27,715 nucleotides of DNA from the NCBI GenBank assembly GCA_031394045.1, contig JANMWN010000076.1:1-27715 (forward strand), written 5' to 3'. Positions 1 through 8,522 of this stretch are shown piece after piece. Each line of letters opens with the position of its first letter. Position 1 is the first letter of the stretch. The translations under genes were made by a program, and so were the position numbers. This stretch comes from JANYIP01 sp031394045. Its GTDB lineage: Bacteria; Actinomycetota; Actinomycetes; Prado026. Under the pieces are notes generated by a model, which saw nothing but the letters and a program-made list of their open reading frames with translations, did no database searches and was not told where the DNA came from.

Positions 1-46
1 TGCCGCGGCTCGCGGCCCGTCGGTGCGCAGGGGGAGGATGTCCGCG

Positions 47-3000
47 ATGACCACCGTGCCCAGCGAGAGCAACGACCCGCTCGACGGCTTCTCCCCCGCC
101 ACCCGCCAGTGGTTCGAGGGAGCCTTCGCCGCGCCCACCCCTGCCCAGGCCGGAGCCTGGGTGGCCGCCGCGACCGGCCTCGACGCACTGGTGGTCGCGC
201 CCACGGGTTCGGGCAAGACGCTGGCGGCCTTCCTGTGGTCGCTGGACCGGATCGCCGCTGAGCCGGTCCCCGAGGACCGCAAGCACCGGTGCCGCGTCGT
301 GTACGTCTCCCCGCTCAAGGCGCTCGCCGTCGACGTCGACCGGAACCTGCGGGCGCCGCTGGCCGGCATCGGGCAGGCCGCAGCCCGGCTCGGTCTCCCG
401 GTGCCGGACATCACGGTCGGCATGCGTACCGGGGACACTCCCGCCGACGAGCGTCGACGGTTCATCACCCGGCCGCCAGACGTGCTGATCACGACGCCCG
501 AGTCGCTGTTCCTGATCCTGACCTCGGCGGCCCGCGAGTCGCTGCGCAACGTCGACACGGTCATCGTCGACGAGGTGCACGCCGTGGCGGGCACCAAGCG
601 CGGCGCCCACCTGGCGCTCAGCCTCGAACGCCTGGACGCGCTGCTCGCGCGGCCCGCCAGGCGGATCGGGCTGTCGGCGACCGTACGCCCGGTCGACGAG
701 GTGGCCCGGTTCCTCGGCGGCAGCCGCGAGGTGATCGTCGTGCAGCCGCCGTCGGACAAGCGGATCGAGGTCGAGGTCGTCGTCCCCGTCGACGACATGT
801 CCGAGCTGGGCCAGCCCACCGGCGAGATCTCCGGCTCGGCCGCGGGCGACGAGCGGCGAGCGTCGATCTGGCCGCACGTCGAGGAACGCATCGTCGACCT
901 GGTCGAGGCCCATCGCTCCACCATCGTGTTCGCCAACTCGCGCCGGCTGGCCGAGCGGCTGTGCGCGCGGCTCAACGAGATCCACGCCGAACGGCTCGCG
1001 CTGGCTCTCGGCGAGGACAGTGGGCTCGCCTTCTCAACTGCCGTCCCCGGTACGGGATCTCCCGCGCAGGTGATGGCGCAGTCCGGGGCCTCGCGGGGCG
1101 CCGCACCGGTCCTCGCCCGTGCGCACCACGGCTCGGTGTCCAAGGAGCAGCGCGCGCTGATCGAGGAGGAGCTCAAGGCCGGCCGGCTCCCCGCCGTCGT
1201 CGCCACTTCCAGCCTCGAGCTGGGCATCGACATGGGCGCCGTGGACCTCGTGGTGCAGGTCGAGTCGGCGCCGTCGGTGGCCAGCGGGCTCCAGCGGATC
1301 GGCCGCGCCGGCCACCAGGTGGGCGCCGTCAGCCGCGGCGTGGTCTTCCCGAAGTACCGCGGCGACCTGGTCCAGGCGGCGGTCGTCTCCGAGCGGATGG
1401 TGGCCGGCCAGATCGAGGCGCTGCGCTACCCACGCAACCCGCTGGACGTGCTGGCGCAACAGGTTGTGGCCATGGTGGCGATGGACGACTGGGTGGTCGA
1501 CGACCTGCTCGCCCTGGTACGCCGGGCGGCACCGTTCGCCGGGCTGCCGCAGTCCGCGTACGACGCGGTGCTGGACATGCTGGCCGGCCGCTACCCGAGC
1601 GATGCGTTCGCCGAGCTGCGCCCCCGTCTGGTCTGGGACCGGGTGGCGGGCACGCTGTCCGGCCGGCCGGGGGCCCAACGCCTTGCCGTGACGAGCGGTG
1701 GCACCATCCCCGACCGCGGCCTGTTCGGCGTGTTCCTGGTCGGCGGCCCATCAGCCGGCACCGACGCGGGCACAGCGTCGGGCGGCGGCGCCGCCAAGGG
1801 TCGTGGCGGGGCACGGGTCGGCGAGCTGGACGAGGAGATGGTCTACGAGTCGCGGATCGGCGACGTGTTCACCCTCGGGTCGTCGGCCTGGCGGATCGAG
1901 GAGATCACCCACGACCGCGTACTGGTGACGCCGGCCCCCGGCCAGCCGGGGCGGCTCCCGTTCTGGAAGGGCGACGCGCTCGGGCGGCCGGCCGAGCTCG
2001 GGCGGGCGGTCGGCGCCTCCGTACGCGAGCTGCTGCGGCTGCCCGACGCGGCCGCCCACGAGAAGCTGCGCGGCGTCGGGCTGGACGAGCGCGCCGCCAC
2101 GAACCTGCTGGCCTACCTGCACGAGCAGCGGGCGGCCACTGGTCACGTACCCGACGACCGGACGATCCTGGTCGAGCGCTTCCGGGACGAGCTCGGCGAC
2201 TGGCGGGTCGTGATCCACTCGCCGTTCGGCGCCCAGGTGCACGCGCCCTGGGCACTGGCGCTGGCCGGACGGCTGCGCGAGCGGTACGGCATCGACGTCC
2301 AGGCCATGCACGCAGACGACGGGATCGTGCTGCGGCTGCCGGACATGGATCTGCTCGGCGGCAGTGGTGGGGGCCGGCTGGGTGCCGCCGAAAGCGACGA
2401 CCTCTCCGCCGGCGAGCTGAGTGGCCGCGCTCTCGGGGCCGCGCTGGCCGCCATGTCGGTGATCGAGCCGGACGAGGTCGAGCCGCTCGTGACCGCCGAG
2501 GTCGGCAGCTCGGCGCTGTTCGCGTCGCGCTTCCGCGAGTGCGCAGCGCGTGCCCTGCTGCTCCCCCGCCGCGACCCGACGAGGCGCACACCCCTTTGGC
2601 AGCAACGGCAACGGTCCGCCCAGCTGCTGTCGGTCGCCTCCGAGTACGGCTCGTTCCCGGTGGTCCTCGAGACGATGCGCGAGGTACTGCAGGACGTGTT
2701 CGACGTCCCGGCCCTGGTCACCCTGATGCGGGACATCGAGGGGCGTACGGTCCGCGTGGTCGACGTCGAGACCACCGAGCCGTCGCCGTTCGCCCGGTCG
2801 CTGCTGTTCGGCTACGTCGCGCAATTCCTCTACGAGGGCGACTCCCCGCTGGCCGAGCGCAAGGCGGCCGCCCTGGCGCTGGACTCCACCCTGCTGGCCG
2901 AGCTGCTCGGCCAGGCCGACCTGCGTGAGCTGCTCGACGCCGGCGCCGTCGAGGCGATCGAGCTTGACCTGCAACGACTTTCCCCGGACCGGCAGGCCCG

Positions 3001-4765
3001 CAGCGCCGAGGGTGTGGCCGACCTCCTGCGCATCCTCGGGCCGCTGACGACCGACGAGGCCCTCGCGCGCGGGGCGACGGCACAGTGGCTGCACGACCTC
3101 GAGTCGGCCCGCCGGGCGATCCGGGTACGCATCGCCGGCACAGAGCACTGGGCCGCCGTCGAGGACGCGGGCCGGCTGCGCGACGCGCTGGGCGTACCCC
3201 TGCCGGTCGGCATCCCGGAGGTCTTCCTCGAGCTGCTCGCCGACCCGCTGGGCGACCTGGTGGCCAGGTACGCGCGTACGCACGGGCCGTTCCACGCCGG
3301 CGAGGTCGCGACCAGGCTCGGCCTCGGGGTCGCGGTCGTCCACGGCACGCTGGTCCGCCTCGCCGCGTCCGGGCGGGTCTCCGAGGGCGAGTTCCAGCCG
3401 GGCGGGGCGGGCACCGAGTGGTGCGAGACCGAGGTGCTCCGGATGCTGCGCCGGCGGTCCCTGGCGGTGCTGCGGCGCGAGGCCGAGCCGGTGCCGGGCT
3501 TGGCCCTGGCCCGCTTCCTGCCAGCGTGGCAGAACGTCGGCAGCACGTTGCGCGGCGTCGACGGCGTGCTCCGGGTGGTCGAACAGCTGGCCGGTGCGGC
3601 GGTTCCCGCGTCGGCGCTCGAACGGCTCGTGCTGCCGTCCCGGGTGCTGGGCTACACGCCCGCCCTGCTCGACGAGCTGACCGCGTCCGGCGAGGTCGTC
3701 TGGGCCGGCCACGGCTCACTGCCCGGCGACGATGGCTGGGTCTCGCTGCACCCCGCCGAGACCGCGCCGCTCACCCTCCAGCTCGATGCTGCCTTCGTAC
3801 CCTCGGCGCTGCAGGAGCTCGTGCTGGCGGAGCTGATGGACGGTGCCGCGCTGTTCTTCCGCGGCCTGTCCGATCGGGTCGGACGTGAGGACGGACCGGT
3901 CGAGGACTCGGTGCTGGCGCTGGCCCTGTGGGAGCTGGTCTGGGCCGGCCGGGTCACCAACGACACCGTCGGACCGCTGCGTGCCCTGCTCGCGGGCGGC
4001 CGGGGCGGCGCGCATCGCGCCCGTCGGGCCACCCCGCGAGCCCGGTACGGACGGTACGGGCGGGCCTCTGGCGGCGTACCCGCGGGCCTGCGCGCGGCGG
4101 CCCCGACACTCGCTGGCCGTTGGTCCCTGCTGCCGGCACCCGAGCCCGACCCGACCCGCCGAGCGGCCGCGCTGGCCGAGGCCCTGCTCGACCGCTACGG
4201 CGTGGTCACCCGGGGCGCGGTCGTCGCCGAGCGGGTCGTCGGCGGGTTCGCAGCTGCCTACCGCGTGCTGTCGGCCTTCGAGGAGACCGGCCGCTGCCGC
4301 CGCGGCTACGTCGTCGAGGGCCTCGGCGCGGCCCAGTTCTCGGTACCCGGCGCGGTGGACCGCTTGCGGGCGGCGGCGGGCGACCTGCGTACGCCCGCAC
4401 CGGCACTGGTCCTGGCCGCCACCGACCCGGCGAACGCGTACGGCGCCGCGCTGCCCTGGCCCGAGCGACCCGGCGCCGACGGCCACCGCCCGGGACGCAA
4501 GGCAGGCGCACTCGTCGTCATCGTCGACGGGGAGCTCGCCGTCTACGTCGAGCGGGGCGGGCGCACCCTGCTGTCGTTCACCGACGACCTCGCCGTCGTG
4601 CAGCCGGCCGTCGACGCGCTGGCCCTGGCCGTCCGCGCGGGTCAGCTCGGCAAGCTGGCGGTCGAGCGGGCCGACGGCGCCTCAGTGCTCGCATCTCCGC
4701 TCGGGCAGGCGCTCGAGGCGGCCGGCTTCCACCCGACGCCGCGCGGCCTGCGGCTGCGGGCCTGA
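47..4765 (+). CDS. lhr: Lhr-family ATP-dependent DNA helicase (large, with C-terminal extension)
   Basis: Superfamily 2 helicase of about 1572 residues, the full length of actinobacterial Lhr. Visible motifs are Walker A APTGSGKT at residues 51-58, the DEVH box at 175-178 and SAT at 210-212. The second RecA-like domain follows, with SSLELGIDMG and QRIGRAGHQVG. The remaining half or more is the Lhr winged-helix and C-terminal region. Characterised mycobacterial Lhr is an ssDNA-dependent ATPase that translocates 3' to 5' and unwinds RNA:DNA and DNA duplexes, and it is tied to DNA damage. I chose ATG 47 because a GGGGGAGG Shine-Dalgarno ends about 9 nt before it; ATG 38 and GTG 23 are in frame but overlap or precede that site. 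A Gly/Ala-rich insert lies near 1745-1815. nei follows after 13 nt, so co-transcription is likely. Family confidence is very high; exact start is moderate. Confidence 0.96.
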   Translation: MTTVPSESNDPLDGFSPATRQWFEGAFAAPTPAQAGAWVAAATGLDALVVAPTGSGKTLAAFLWSLDRIAAEPVPEDRKHRCRVVYVSPLKALAVDVDRNLRAPLAGIGQAAARLGLPVPDITVGMRTGDTPADERRRFITRPPDVLITTPESLFLILTSAARESLRNVDTVIVDEVHAVAGTKRGAHLALSLERLDALLARPARRIGLSATVRPVDEVARFLGGSREVIVVQPPSDKRIEVEVVVPVDDMSELGQPTGEISGSAAGDERRASIWPHVEERIVDLVEAHRSTIVFANSRRLAERLCARLNEIHAERLALALGEDSGLAFSTAVPGTGSPAQVMAQSGASRGAAPVLARAHHGSVSKEQRALIEEELKAGRLPAVVATSSLELGIDMGAVDLVVQVESAPSVASGLQRIGRAGHQVGAVSRGVVFPKYRGDLVQAAVVSERMVAGQIEALRYPRNPLDVLAQQVVAMVAMDDWVVDDLLALVRRAAPFAGLPQSAYDAVLDMLAGRYPSDAFAELRPRLVWDRVAGTLSGRPGAQRLAVTSGGTIPDRGLFGVFLVGGPSAGTDAGTASGGGAAKGRGGARVGELDEEMVYESRIGDVFTLGSSAWRIEEITHDRVLVTPAPGQPGRLPFWKGDALGRPAELGRAVGASVRELLRLPDAAAHEKLRGVGLDERAATNLLAYLHEQRAATGHVPDDRTILVERFRDELGDWRVVIHSPFGAQVHAPWALALAGRLRERYGIDVQAMHADDGIVLRLPDMDLLGGSGGGRLGAAESDDLSAGELSGRALGAALAAMSVIEPDEVEPLVTAEVGSSALFASRFRECAARALLLPRRDPTRRTPLWQQRQRSAQLLSVASEYGSFPVVLETMREVLQDVFDVPALVTLMRDIEGRTVRVVDVETTEPSPFARSLLFGYVAQFLYEGDSPLAERKAAALALDSTLLAELLGQADLRELLDAGAVEAIELDLQRLSPDRQARSAEGVADLLRILGPLTTDEALARGATAQWLHDLESARRAIRVRIAGTEHWAAVEDAGRLRDALGVPLPVGIPEVFLELLADPLGDLVARYARTHGPFHAGEVATRLGLGVAVVHGTLVRLAASGRVSEGEFQPGGAGTEWCETEVLRMLRRRSLAVLRREAEPVPGLALARFLPAWQNVGSTLRGVDGVLRVVEQLAGAAVPASALERLVLPSRVLGYTPALLDELTASGEVVWAGHGSLPGDDGWVSLHPAETAPLTLQLDAAFVPSALQELVLAELMDGAALFFRGLSDRVGREDGPVEDSVLALALWELVWAGRVTNDTVGPLRALLAGGRGGAHRARRATPRARYGRYGRASGGVPAGLRAAAPTLAGRWSLLPAPEPDPTRRAAALAEALLDRYGVVTRGAVVAERVVGGFAAAYRVLSAFEETGRCRRGYVVEGLGAAQFSVPGAVDRLRAAAGDLRTPAPALVLAATDPANAYGAALPWPERPGADGHRPGRKAGALVVIVDGELAVYVERGGRTLLSFTDDLAVVQPAVDALALAVRAGQLGKLAVERADGASVLASPLGQALEAAGFHPTPRGLRLRA

Positions 4766-4778
4766 CCCGAGCCCGGCG

Positions 4779-5576
4779 ATGCCCGAGGGAGACACGGTCT
4801 GGCTGGCCGCGCAGCACCTGCACCAGGCACTCGCCGGGTCGGTCCTGCTCGGCTCGGACTTCCGCGTCCCTGCCCTCGCCACCGCGGACCTCGCGGGTCA
4901 GCTGGTGCTGTCGGTGGTGCCGCGGGGCAAGCACCTGCTGTTCCGGTTCGAGGATGGCCGCACCCTGCACACGCACTTCCGGATGGACGGCAGCTGGCAC
5001 CTCTACCGGCCGGGGGTGCGCTGGGCCGGCGGACCTGAGCACGAGGTACGCGTCGTGCTCAGCACCGAGTCCTGGGTCGCGGTGGGCTACCGGCTGCCCG
5101 TGGTCGAGCTGCTGGCCACCAGCGACGAGGCTGAGGCGGTCGGGCACCTCGGGCCGGACCTGCTCGCCGACGACTTCGACCACGCGCTCGCGGTGCAGCG
5201 CCTGTTGGCCGATCCCGGGCGGGCGGTCGGCGAGGCGCTGCTCGACCAGACCAACCTTGCGGGCATCGGCAACCTGTACAAAGCCGAGGTGCTGTTCCTG
5301 TCCGGGGTCTCGCCGTGGTGCCCGGTCGGGTCGGTCCCCGACATCGCAGCCATGGTCGTACGCGCGCAGAAGTTGTTGGTAGCCAACAGGTCTCGCGCAG
5401 CCCAGGTGACGACTGGCGACCTGCGTCCCGGTCGCGGTACCTGGGTCTACGGGCGGGCCGGGCGGGCCTGCCGTCGCTGCGGGACGCGGATCCGGTCGGC
5501 GGAGCAGGGCGCCGCACCGTACGCACGGATCACGTACTGGTGCCCGTCGTGCCAGCCGGAGCCACCGAAAGGGTGA
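4779..5576 (+). CDS. nei: Endonuclease VIII / Fpg-Nei family DNA glycosylase-AP lyase
   Basis: Bifunctional base-excision repair enzyme of 265 residues that removes oxidised bases and nicks the abasic site. The N-terminus MPEGDTVW gives the catalytic Pro2 and Glu3 after Met removal, and PRGKHLL holds the conserved lysine (Lys51). The helix-two-turn-helix region contains DQTNLAGIGNLYKAEVLF. A C-terminal zinc finger has two CxxC pairs (CRRCG and CPSCQ) around the arginine-bearing loop. The MPEGDTV start is typical of actinobacterial Nei rather than Fpg (MPELPEV). It starts 13 nt after lhr stops, on the same strand, suggesting a repair operon. Its last 47 nt overlap antiparallel with the tetR-type gene. 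Preferred lesion cannot be read from sequence. Confidence 0.95.
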   Translation: MPEGDTVWLAAQHLHQALAGSVLLGSDFRVPALATADLAGQLVLSVVPRGKHLLFRFEDGRTLHTHFRMDGSWHLYRPGVRWAGGPEHEVRVVLSTESWVAVGYRLPVVELLATSDEAEAVGHLGPDLLADDFDHALAVQRLLADPGRAVGEALLDQTNLAGIGNLYKAEVLFLSGVSPWCPVGSVPDIAAMVVRAQKLLVANRSRAAQVTTGDLRPGRGTWVYGRAGRACRRCGTRIRSAEQGAAPYARITYWCPSCQPEPPKG

Positions 5577-6126
5577 CCGACTCGGGCCCGGCAGCAGCGG
5601 CAGAGGCGGCAGAATGCGCCAGGAGCGTCGCGGTGTGCCGCCTGGTCTCGGGCTCGGCAGGTACGAGCAGCTGCCCGGCGAGCCAGCGCAGCACGAGGTC
5701 GACCAGCGGTCCGTCGGCCGGGGCGCCGAGCAGCTCACCGGTGCGGCGCTGCGCGTGCCGCCAGCCGGGCGCTACGGCGGTGGGAGCAGGGTCGGGGGCG
5801 AGCAACGGCGTCAGCGCGGCGGGCTCGGTGGTCGCCAGGCGACGCGCGGCGGGCAAGGCACCCAACGCCTCAGCGGCACGGTCCAGCGCGTCGGCCAACG
5901 AGCCGTCCGGCTCGGCCAGGACGCTGCCCGCGAGGTCGGCCACCCGGTCGACCTCGCGCTCGACAATGCCGGCCAGGACGTCCGCCTTGGTACGGAAGTG
6001 GTTGTACAGGGTGGCCTTGGCGACCCCGCTGCGGACCGAGATGCCGGCCATCGTCGTACCCCGGAGACCTTCGCGCTCGATCGAGGCCAGCGCGCCGTCG
6101 AGGAGTCCGTCCCGGGTACGCCCCAT
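5530..6126 (-). CDS. TetR/AcrR-family transcriptional regulator
   Basis: About 198 residues. The N-terminal DNA-binding domain reads GTTMAGISVRSGVAKATLYNHFRTKADVL, a standard TetR helix-turn-helix with the AxxTLYxHF signature, followed by an all-alpha ligand-binding region rich in Ala and Leu. I place the start at ATG 6126 (MGRTRDGLLDGAL) because TetR proteins usually begin 10-20 residues before the first helix. An in-frame GTG at 6177 would add 17 residues and bring the start to within about 8 nt of the clgR stop; neither has a strong ribosome-binding site. The 3' end overlaps nei by 47 nt in the opposite orientation. Ligand and target are unknown; there is no divergently oriented efflux or enzyme gene to suggest one. 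Confidence 0.88.
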   Translation of the reverse strand: MGRTRDGLLDGALASIEREGLRGTTMAGISVRSGVAKATLYNHFRTKADVLAGIVEREVDRVADLAGSVLAEPDGSLADALDRAAEALGALPAARRLATTEPAALTPLLAPDPAPTAVAPGWRHAQRRTGELLGAPADGPLVDLVLRWLAGQLLVPAEPETRRHTATLLAHSAASAAAAGPESVTLSVAPAGTTGTST

Positions 6127-6185
6127 GGCGTTGCCCGCCCGGGTGTGCAGCCCGGACGATGCGGGCCCGGCCACCACGTGCTCGG

Positions 6186-6491
6186 TCAGGCCGCCGAGGC
6201 CACGACGTCGGGCAGGGCGGTCGGCAGCACCGAAGGCCGGGTGGGCGAGGCCGCGAGCTCGGCGAGCGCGAGCTCGTCGCTCACGCCGCGCAGCACGACG
6301 GACATCGGGACGTCCAGGGCCGTGCAGATCGAGGAGAGCAGCTCGCTGCTGGCTTCCTTCTGGCCGCGCTCGACCTCGGAGAGGTAACCGAGGGAGACCC
6401 GCGCCGCAGCGGAGACCTCACGCAGGGTACGACTCTGGTGCAGCCGCTGACGCCGGAGCTCGTCGCCCAGCAGTCGTCGTAGCAGGACCAT
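6186..6491 (-). CDS. clgR: ClgR-type XRE-family regulator (Clp protease gene regulator)
   Basis: A 101-residue protein starting MVLLRRLLGDELRRQR, with an XRE/Cro helix-turn-helix at about residues 21-50 (LREVSAAARVSLGYLSEVERGQKEASSE). This matches ClgR/PopR, the activator of clpP, clpC and lon genes in Streptomyces, Corynebacterium and Mycobacterium. In those organisms ClgR is itself degraded by ClpP-containing protease, and Streptomyces ClgR is recognised through C-terminal alanines; this protein ends ASAA, consistent with the same control. A strong GAGGAGGGG Shine-Dalgarno sits at 6499-6507, seven nt upstream of the ATG. The position downstream of cinA also agrees with actinomycete gene order. 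A 136-nt gap separates it from cinA, so it may have its own promoter, but I could not fix a convincing one. Confidence 0.93.
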   Translation of the reverse strand: MVLLRRLLGDELRRQRLHQSRTLREVSAAARVSLGYLSEVERGQKEASSELLSSICTALDVPMSVVLRGVSDELALAELAASPTRPSVLPTALPDVVASAA

Positions 6492-6627
6492 CGGTCATCC
6501 CCTCCTCTTCGTCTCGCGCAGCCGTGCTGCCCTTAGAACCTGTCGAGAGTGCAACCGTACCCTCAGGTGGCCGCGGACGCGCGTAGTGGCGGGCGCGATC
6601 ACCCGCTTGGCTGTTGTAACGAAGTAA

Positions 6628-7866
6628 TCATATCGAGTGTTCCCGGGCGTCCAGCAGGACGCGCCGGAGCAGGTCGAGCGCGTGCACGACCGCGACCCGC
6701 CGGACCCTCTCTCGCCCCCCGCGCAGGTCGAGAGCCAGCGTGCGCAGGCCCTGCGGACCGGCCACCGCGACGTGGACGACGCCGGGCCCGGCACCGTCCT
6801 GCGGGTCCGGGCCGGCCACCCCGGTCGTCCCCACGCCGTACGTCGCGCCCAGCCGGGAGCGCACGCCCTCGGCCATCGCCACCGCCACCTCCGGCTGCAC
6901 GGCCCCACCTCGGGCGAGCAGCCCGGCATCCACGCCCAGGAGCGAGGTCTTGAGCTCGGTCGCGTAGGCGACGACCCCACCGCGGAAGGCGGCCGATGCG
7001 CCCGGGACGTCGACCAGCGCCGACGCCAGCCCGCCCCCGGTCAGCGACTCGGCCACCGCGACCGTCAACCCGTCCTCGGTCAGCAGCCTCAGCACGGTCA
7101 TCGGCAAGGTCTCGCCGTCGCGACCGCTCACGTCCGCGCCGAGCAGGCTCGCAGCCTGCTCGGCGGTCGCGTCGAGTGCGGCCACGTCGGTCCCGCTGAA
7201 ACGCACGCGCACCTCGCCGGGCGAGGCGAGGTAGGCCAGCGTCACGCCGTCGGCCAGCCCGGCCTCGACCGGCGCCAGGGTCGCCGCGACGGCAGACTCG
7301 CCGACCACCGCGACCCGGAGCTGGCGGGTCACCAGAGCCGCAGGCTGCCCCGCGCGGGCCCGCAGCTCCGGCAGCACCGTGCCGGTGACCATGCCGTACA
7401 GCTCGGCGGGCACGCCCGGCACCGCGTACACGAGCCGGCCCTCGATCTCCATCGCCAGGCCAGGTGCCGTACCCGAGGGGTTGTCGATCGGCCGGGCGCC
7501 GACGGGCACGTCGGCCTGGACCCACACGTTGTCGGGCGCCTGCCGGCCTGCGTCCGTGAACCAGGCCCCGATGACCTCGACCAGCGCGGGGTCGCGCCGC
7601 AGCTCGACGCCGGCCAGCTCGGCGAGGGCGGCCCGCGTACGGTCGTCGGAGGTCGGCCCGAGCCCGCCGGTCACGACCACGGCGTCCGCGTCCGTCAGCG
7701 CCTCACGCAGCACGACCACCATCGCCGCGACGTCGTCACCGACCTCGTAGCCGCGGACCACGGGGGTGCCGCCGTCGGCAAGGGTCCGGCCCAGCCAGGC
7801 CAGGTTGCCGTTGATCACGTCCCCGAGCAGCAGCTCGTCCCCCACTGCGACGACGGCGACCCGCAC
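6628..7866 (-). CDS. cinA: CinA: competence/damage-inducible protein with nicotinamide-nucleotide amidase domain
   Basis: 412 residues with the two usual CinA parts. The N-terminal MoaB/MogA-like domain runs from RVAVVAVGDELLLGDVING, with VVVTGGLGPTSDDRT. The C-terminal PncC-like domain occupies about residues 250-412, with the AESLTGGGLAS motif and GTTGVAGPDP. PncC enzymes deamidate nicotinamide mononucleotide to nicotinate mononucleotide (pyridine nucleotide salvage), and the N-terminal domain is a pyrophosphatase in some CinA proteins. The gene starts with GTG two nt after the pgsA stop, so it is translated from the rimO-pgsA-cinA message. The 'competence' name comes from Gram-positive relatives and is not evidence for transformation here. 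Confidence 0.95.
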   Translation of the reverse strand: MRVAVVAVGDELLLGDVINGNLAWLGRTLADGGTPVVRGYEVGDDVAAMVVVLREALTDADAVVVTGGLGPTSDDRTRAALAELAGVELRRDPALVEVIGAWFTDAGRQAPDNVWVQADVPVGARPIDNPSGTAPGLAMEIEGRLVYAVPGVPAELYGMVTGTVLPELRARAGQPAALVTRQLRVAVVGESAVAATLAPVEAGLADGVTLAYLASPGEVRVRFSGTDVAALDATAEQAASLLGADVSGRDGETLPMTVLRLLTEDGLTVAVAESLTGGGLASALVDVPGASAAFRGGVVAYATELKTSLLGVDAGLLARGGAVQPEVAVAMAEGVRSRLGATYGVGTTGVAGPDPQDGAGPGVVHVAVAGPQGLRTLALDLRGGRERVRRVAVVHALDLLRRVLLDAREHSI

Positions 7867-7868
7867 GA

Positions 7869-8522
7869 TCAGCCTCGAACCTGACGGTCGGCGGCGCGGG
7901 CCGCCCGGGCCGCCCGCTTCTGCGCGGCCCGCTCGCTGGTACGCCGCAGGGTCAGGGCCTTGACGATGTAGTCGACGCCGGTGACCAGCGTGACCACCAC
8001 GGCCAGCCCCAGCACCACGGCGGACGCACCCCGGAGCCAGCCGGACAGCGGGAGGATGTAGAGGCCGATGCCGACGCCCTGCAGCAACGTCTTGAGCTTC
8101 CCCCCGCGGCTGGCAGGGATCACGCCGTGCCGGATCACCCAGAAGCGCAGCAGCGTGACGCCGACCTCACGGAAGAGGATCACCGCGGTGACCCACCAGG
8201 GCAGGTCGCGCAGGATCGAGAGCCCGATCAGCGCCATCCCCATCAGGGCCTTGTCGGCGATGGGGTCGGCCACCTTGCCGAAGGTCGTGACCAGGCCGCG
8301 CCGACGGGCCAGGTCGCCGTCGAGCAGGTCGGTCGCCGACGCCACCGCGAAGACGCCCCACGCGGCCCACCGCCAGCCCACCTGGTGGCCGTCGCCGTGG
8401 AACAGCACGACGGCGAAGACCGGCACCAGCAGGAGCCGGAGCATCGTCAGCTCGTTGGCGATGTTCCAGAGCCCGACCTGCTGGACCGGGTCGCCGATGC
8501 GGTCAGGAGGAGCCGGTCTCAC
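7869..8522 (-). CDS. pgsA: CDP-diacylglycerol--glycerol-3-phosphate 3-phosphatidyltransferase
   Basis: Integral membrane enzyme of 217 residues making phosphatidylglycerol phosphate, the committed step to phosphatidylglycerol and cardiolipin. The complete CDP-alcohol phosphatidyltransferase signature D-x2-DG-x2-AR-x8-G-x3-D-x3-D is present, running from DLLDGDLARR to KVADPIADK. Several hydrophobic segments follow, and the tail is basic (RRTSERAAQKRAARAARAA), probably cytosolic. It begins with GTG overlapping the rimO stop codon (GTGA), and cinA follows after 2 nt, so expression is translationally coupled. Actinomycetes have PgsA2-like paralogues for cardiolipin and phosphatidylinositol phosphate, but position between rimO and cinA supports PgsA. 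Confidence 0.94.
   Translation of the reverse strand: MRPAPPDRIGDPVQQVGLWNIANELTMLRLLLVPVFAVVLFHGDGHQVGWRWAAWGVFAVASATDLLDGDLARRRGLVTTFGKVADPIADKALMGMALIGLSILRDLPWWVTAVILFREVGVTLLRFWVIRHGVIPASRGGKLKTLLQGVGIGLYILPLSGWLRGASAVVLGLAVVVTLVTGVDYIVKALTLRRTSERAAQKRAARAARAADRQVRG

Noticed and set aside
3843..4778. In-frame upstream extension of nei into lhr
   Set aside because: Nei must begin with Pro-Glu after Met removal for catalysis, which ATG 4779 supplies; the extension is an out-of-frame reading of lhr.
6492..6627. ClgR operator (CGC-N5-GCG type) and promoter in front of clgR
   Set aside because: I looked for autoregulatory boxes but found no exact match, and possible -10/-35 pairs had unsuitable spacing.
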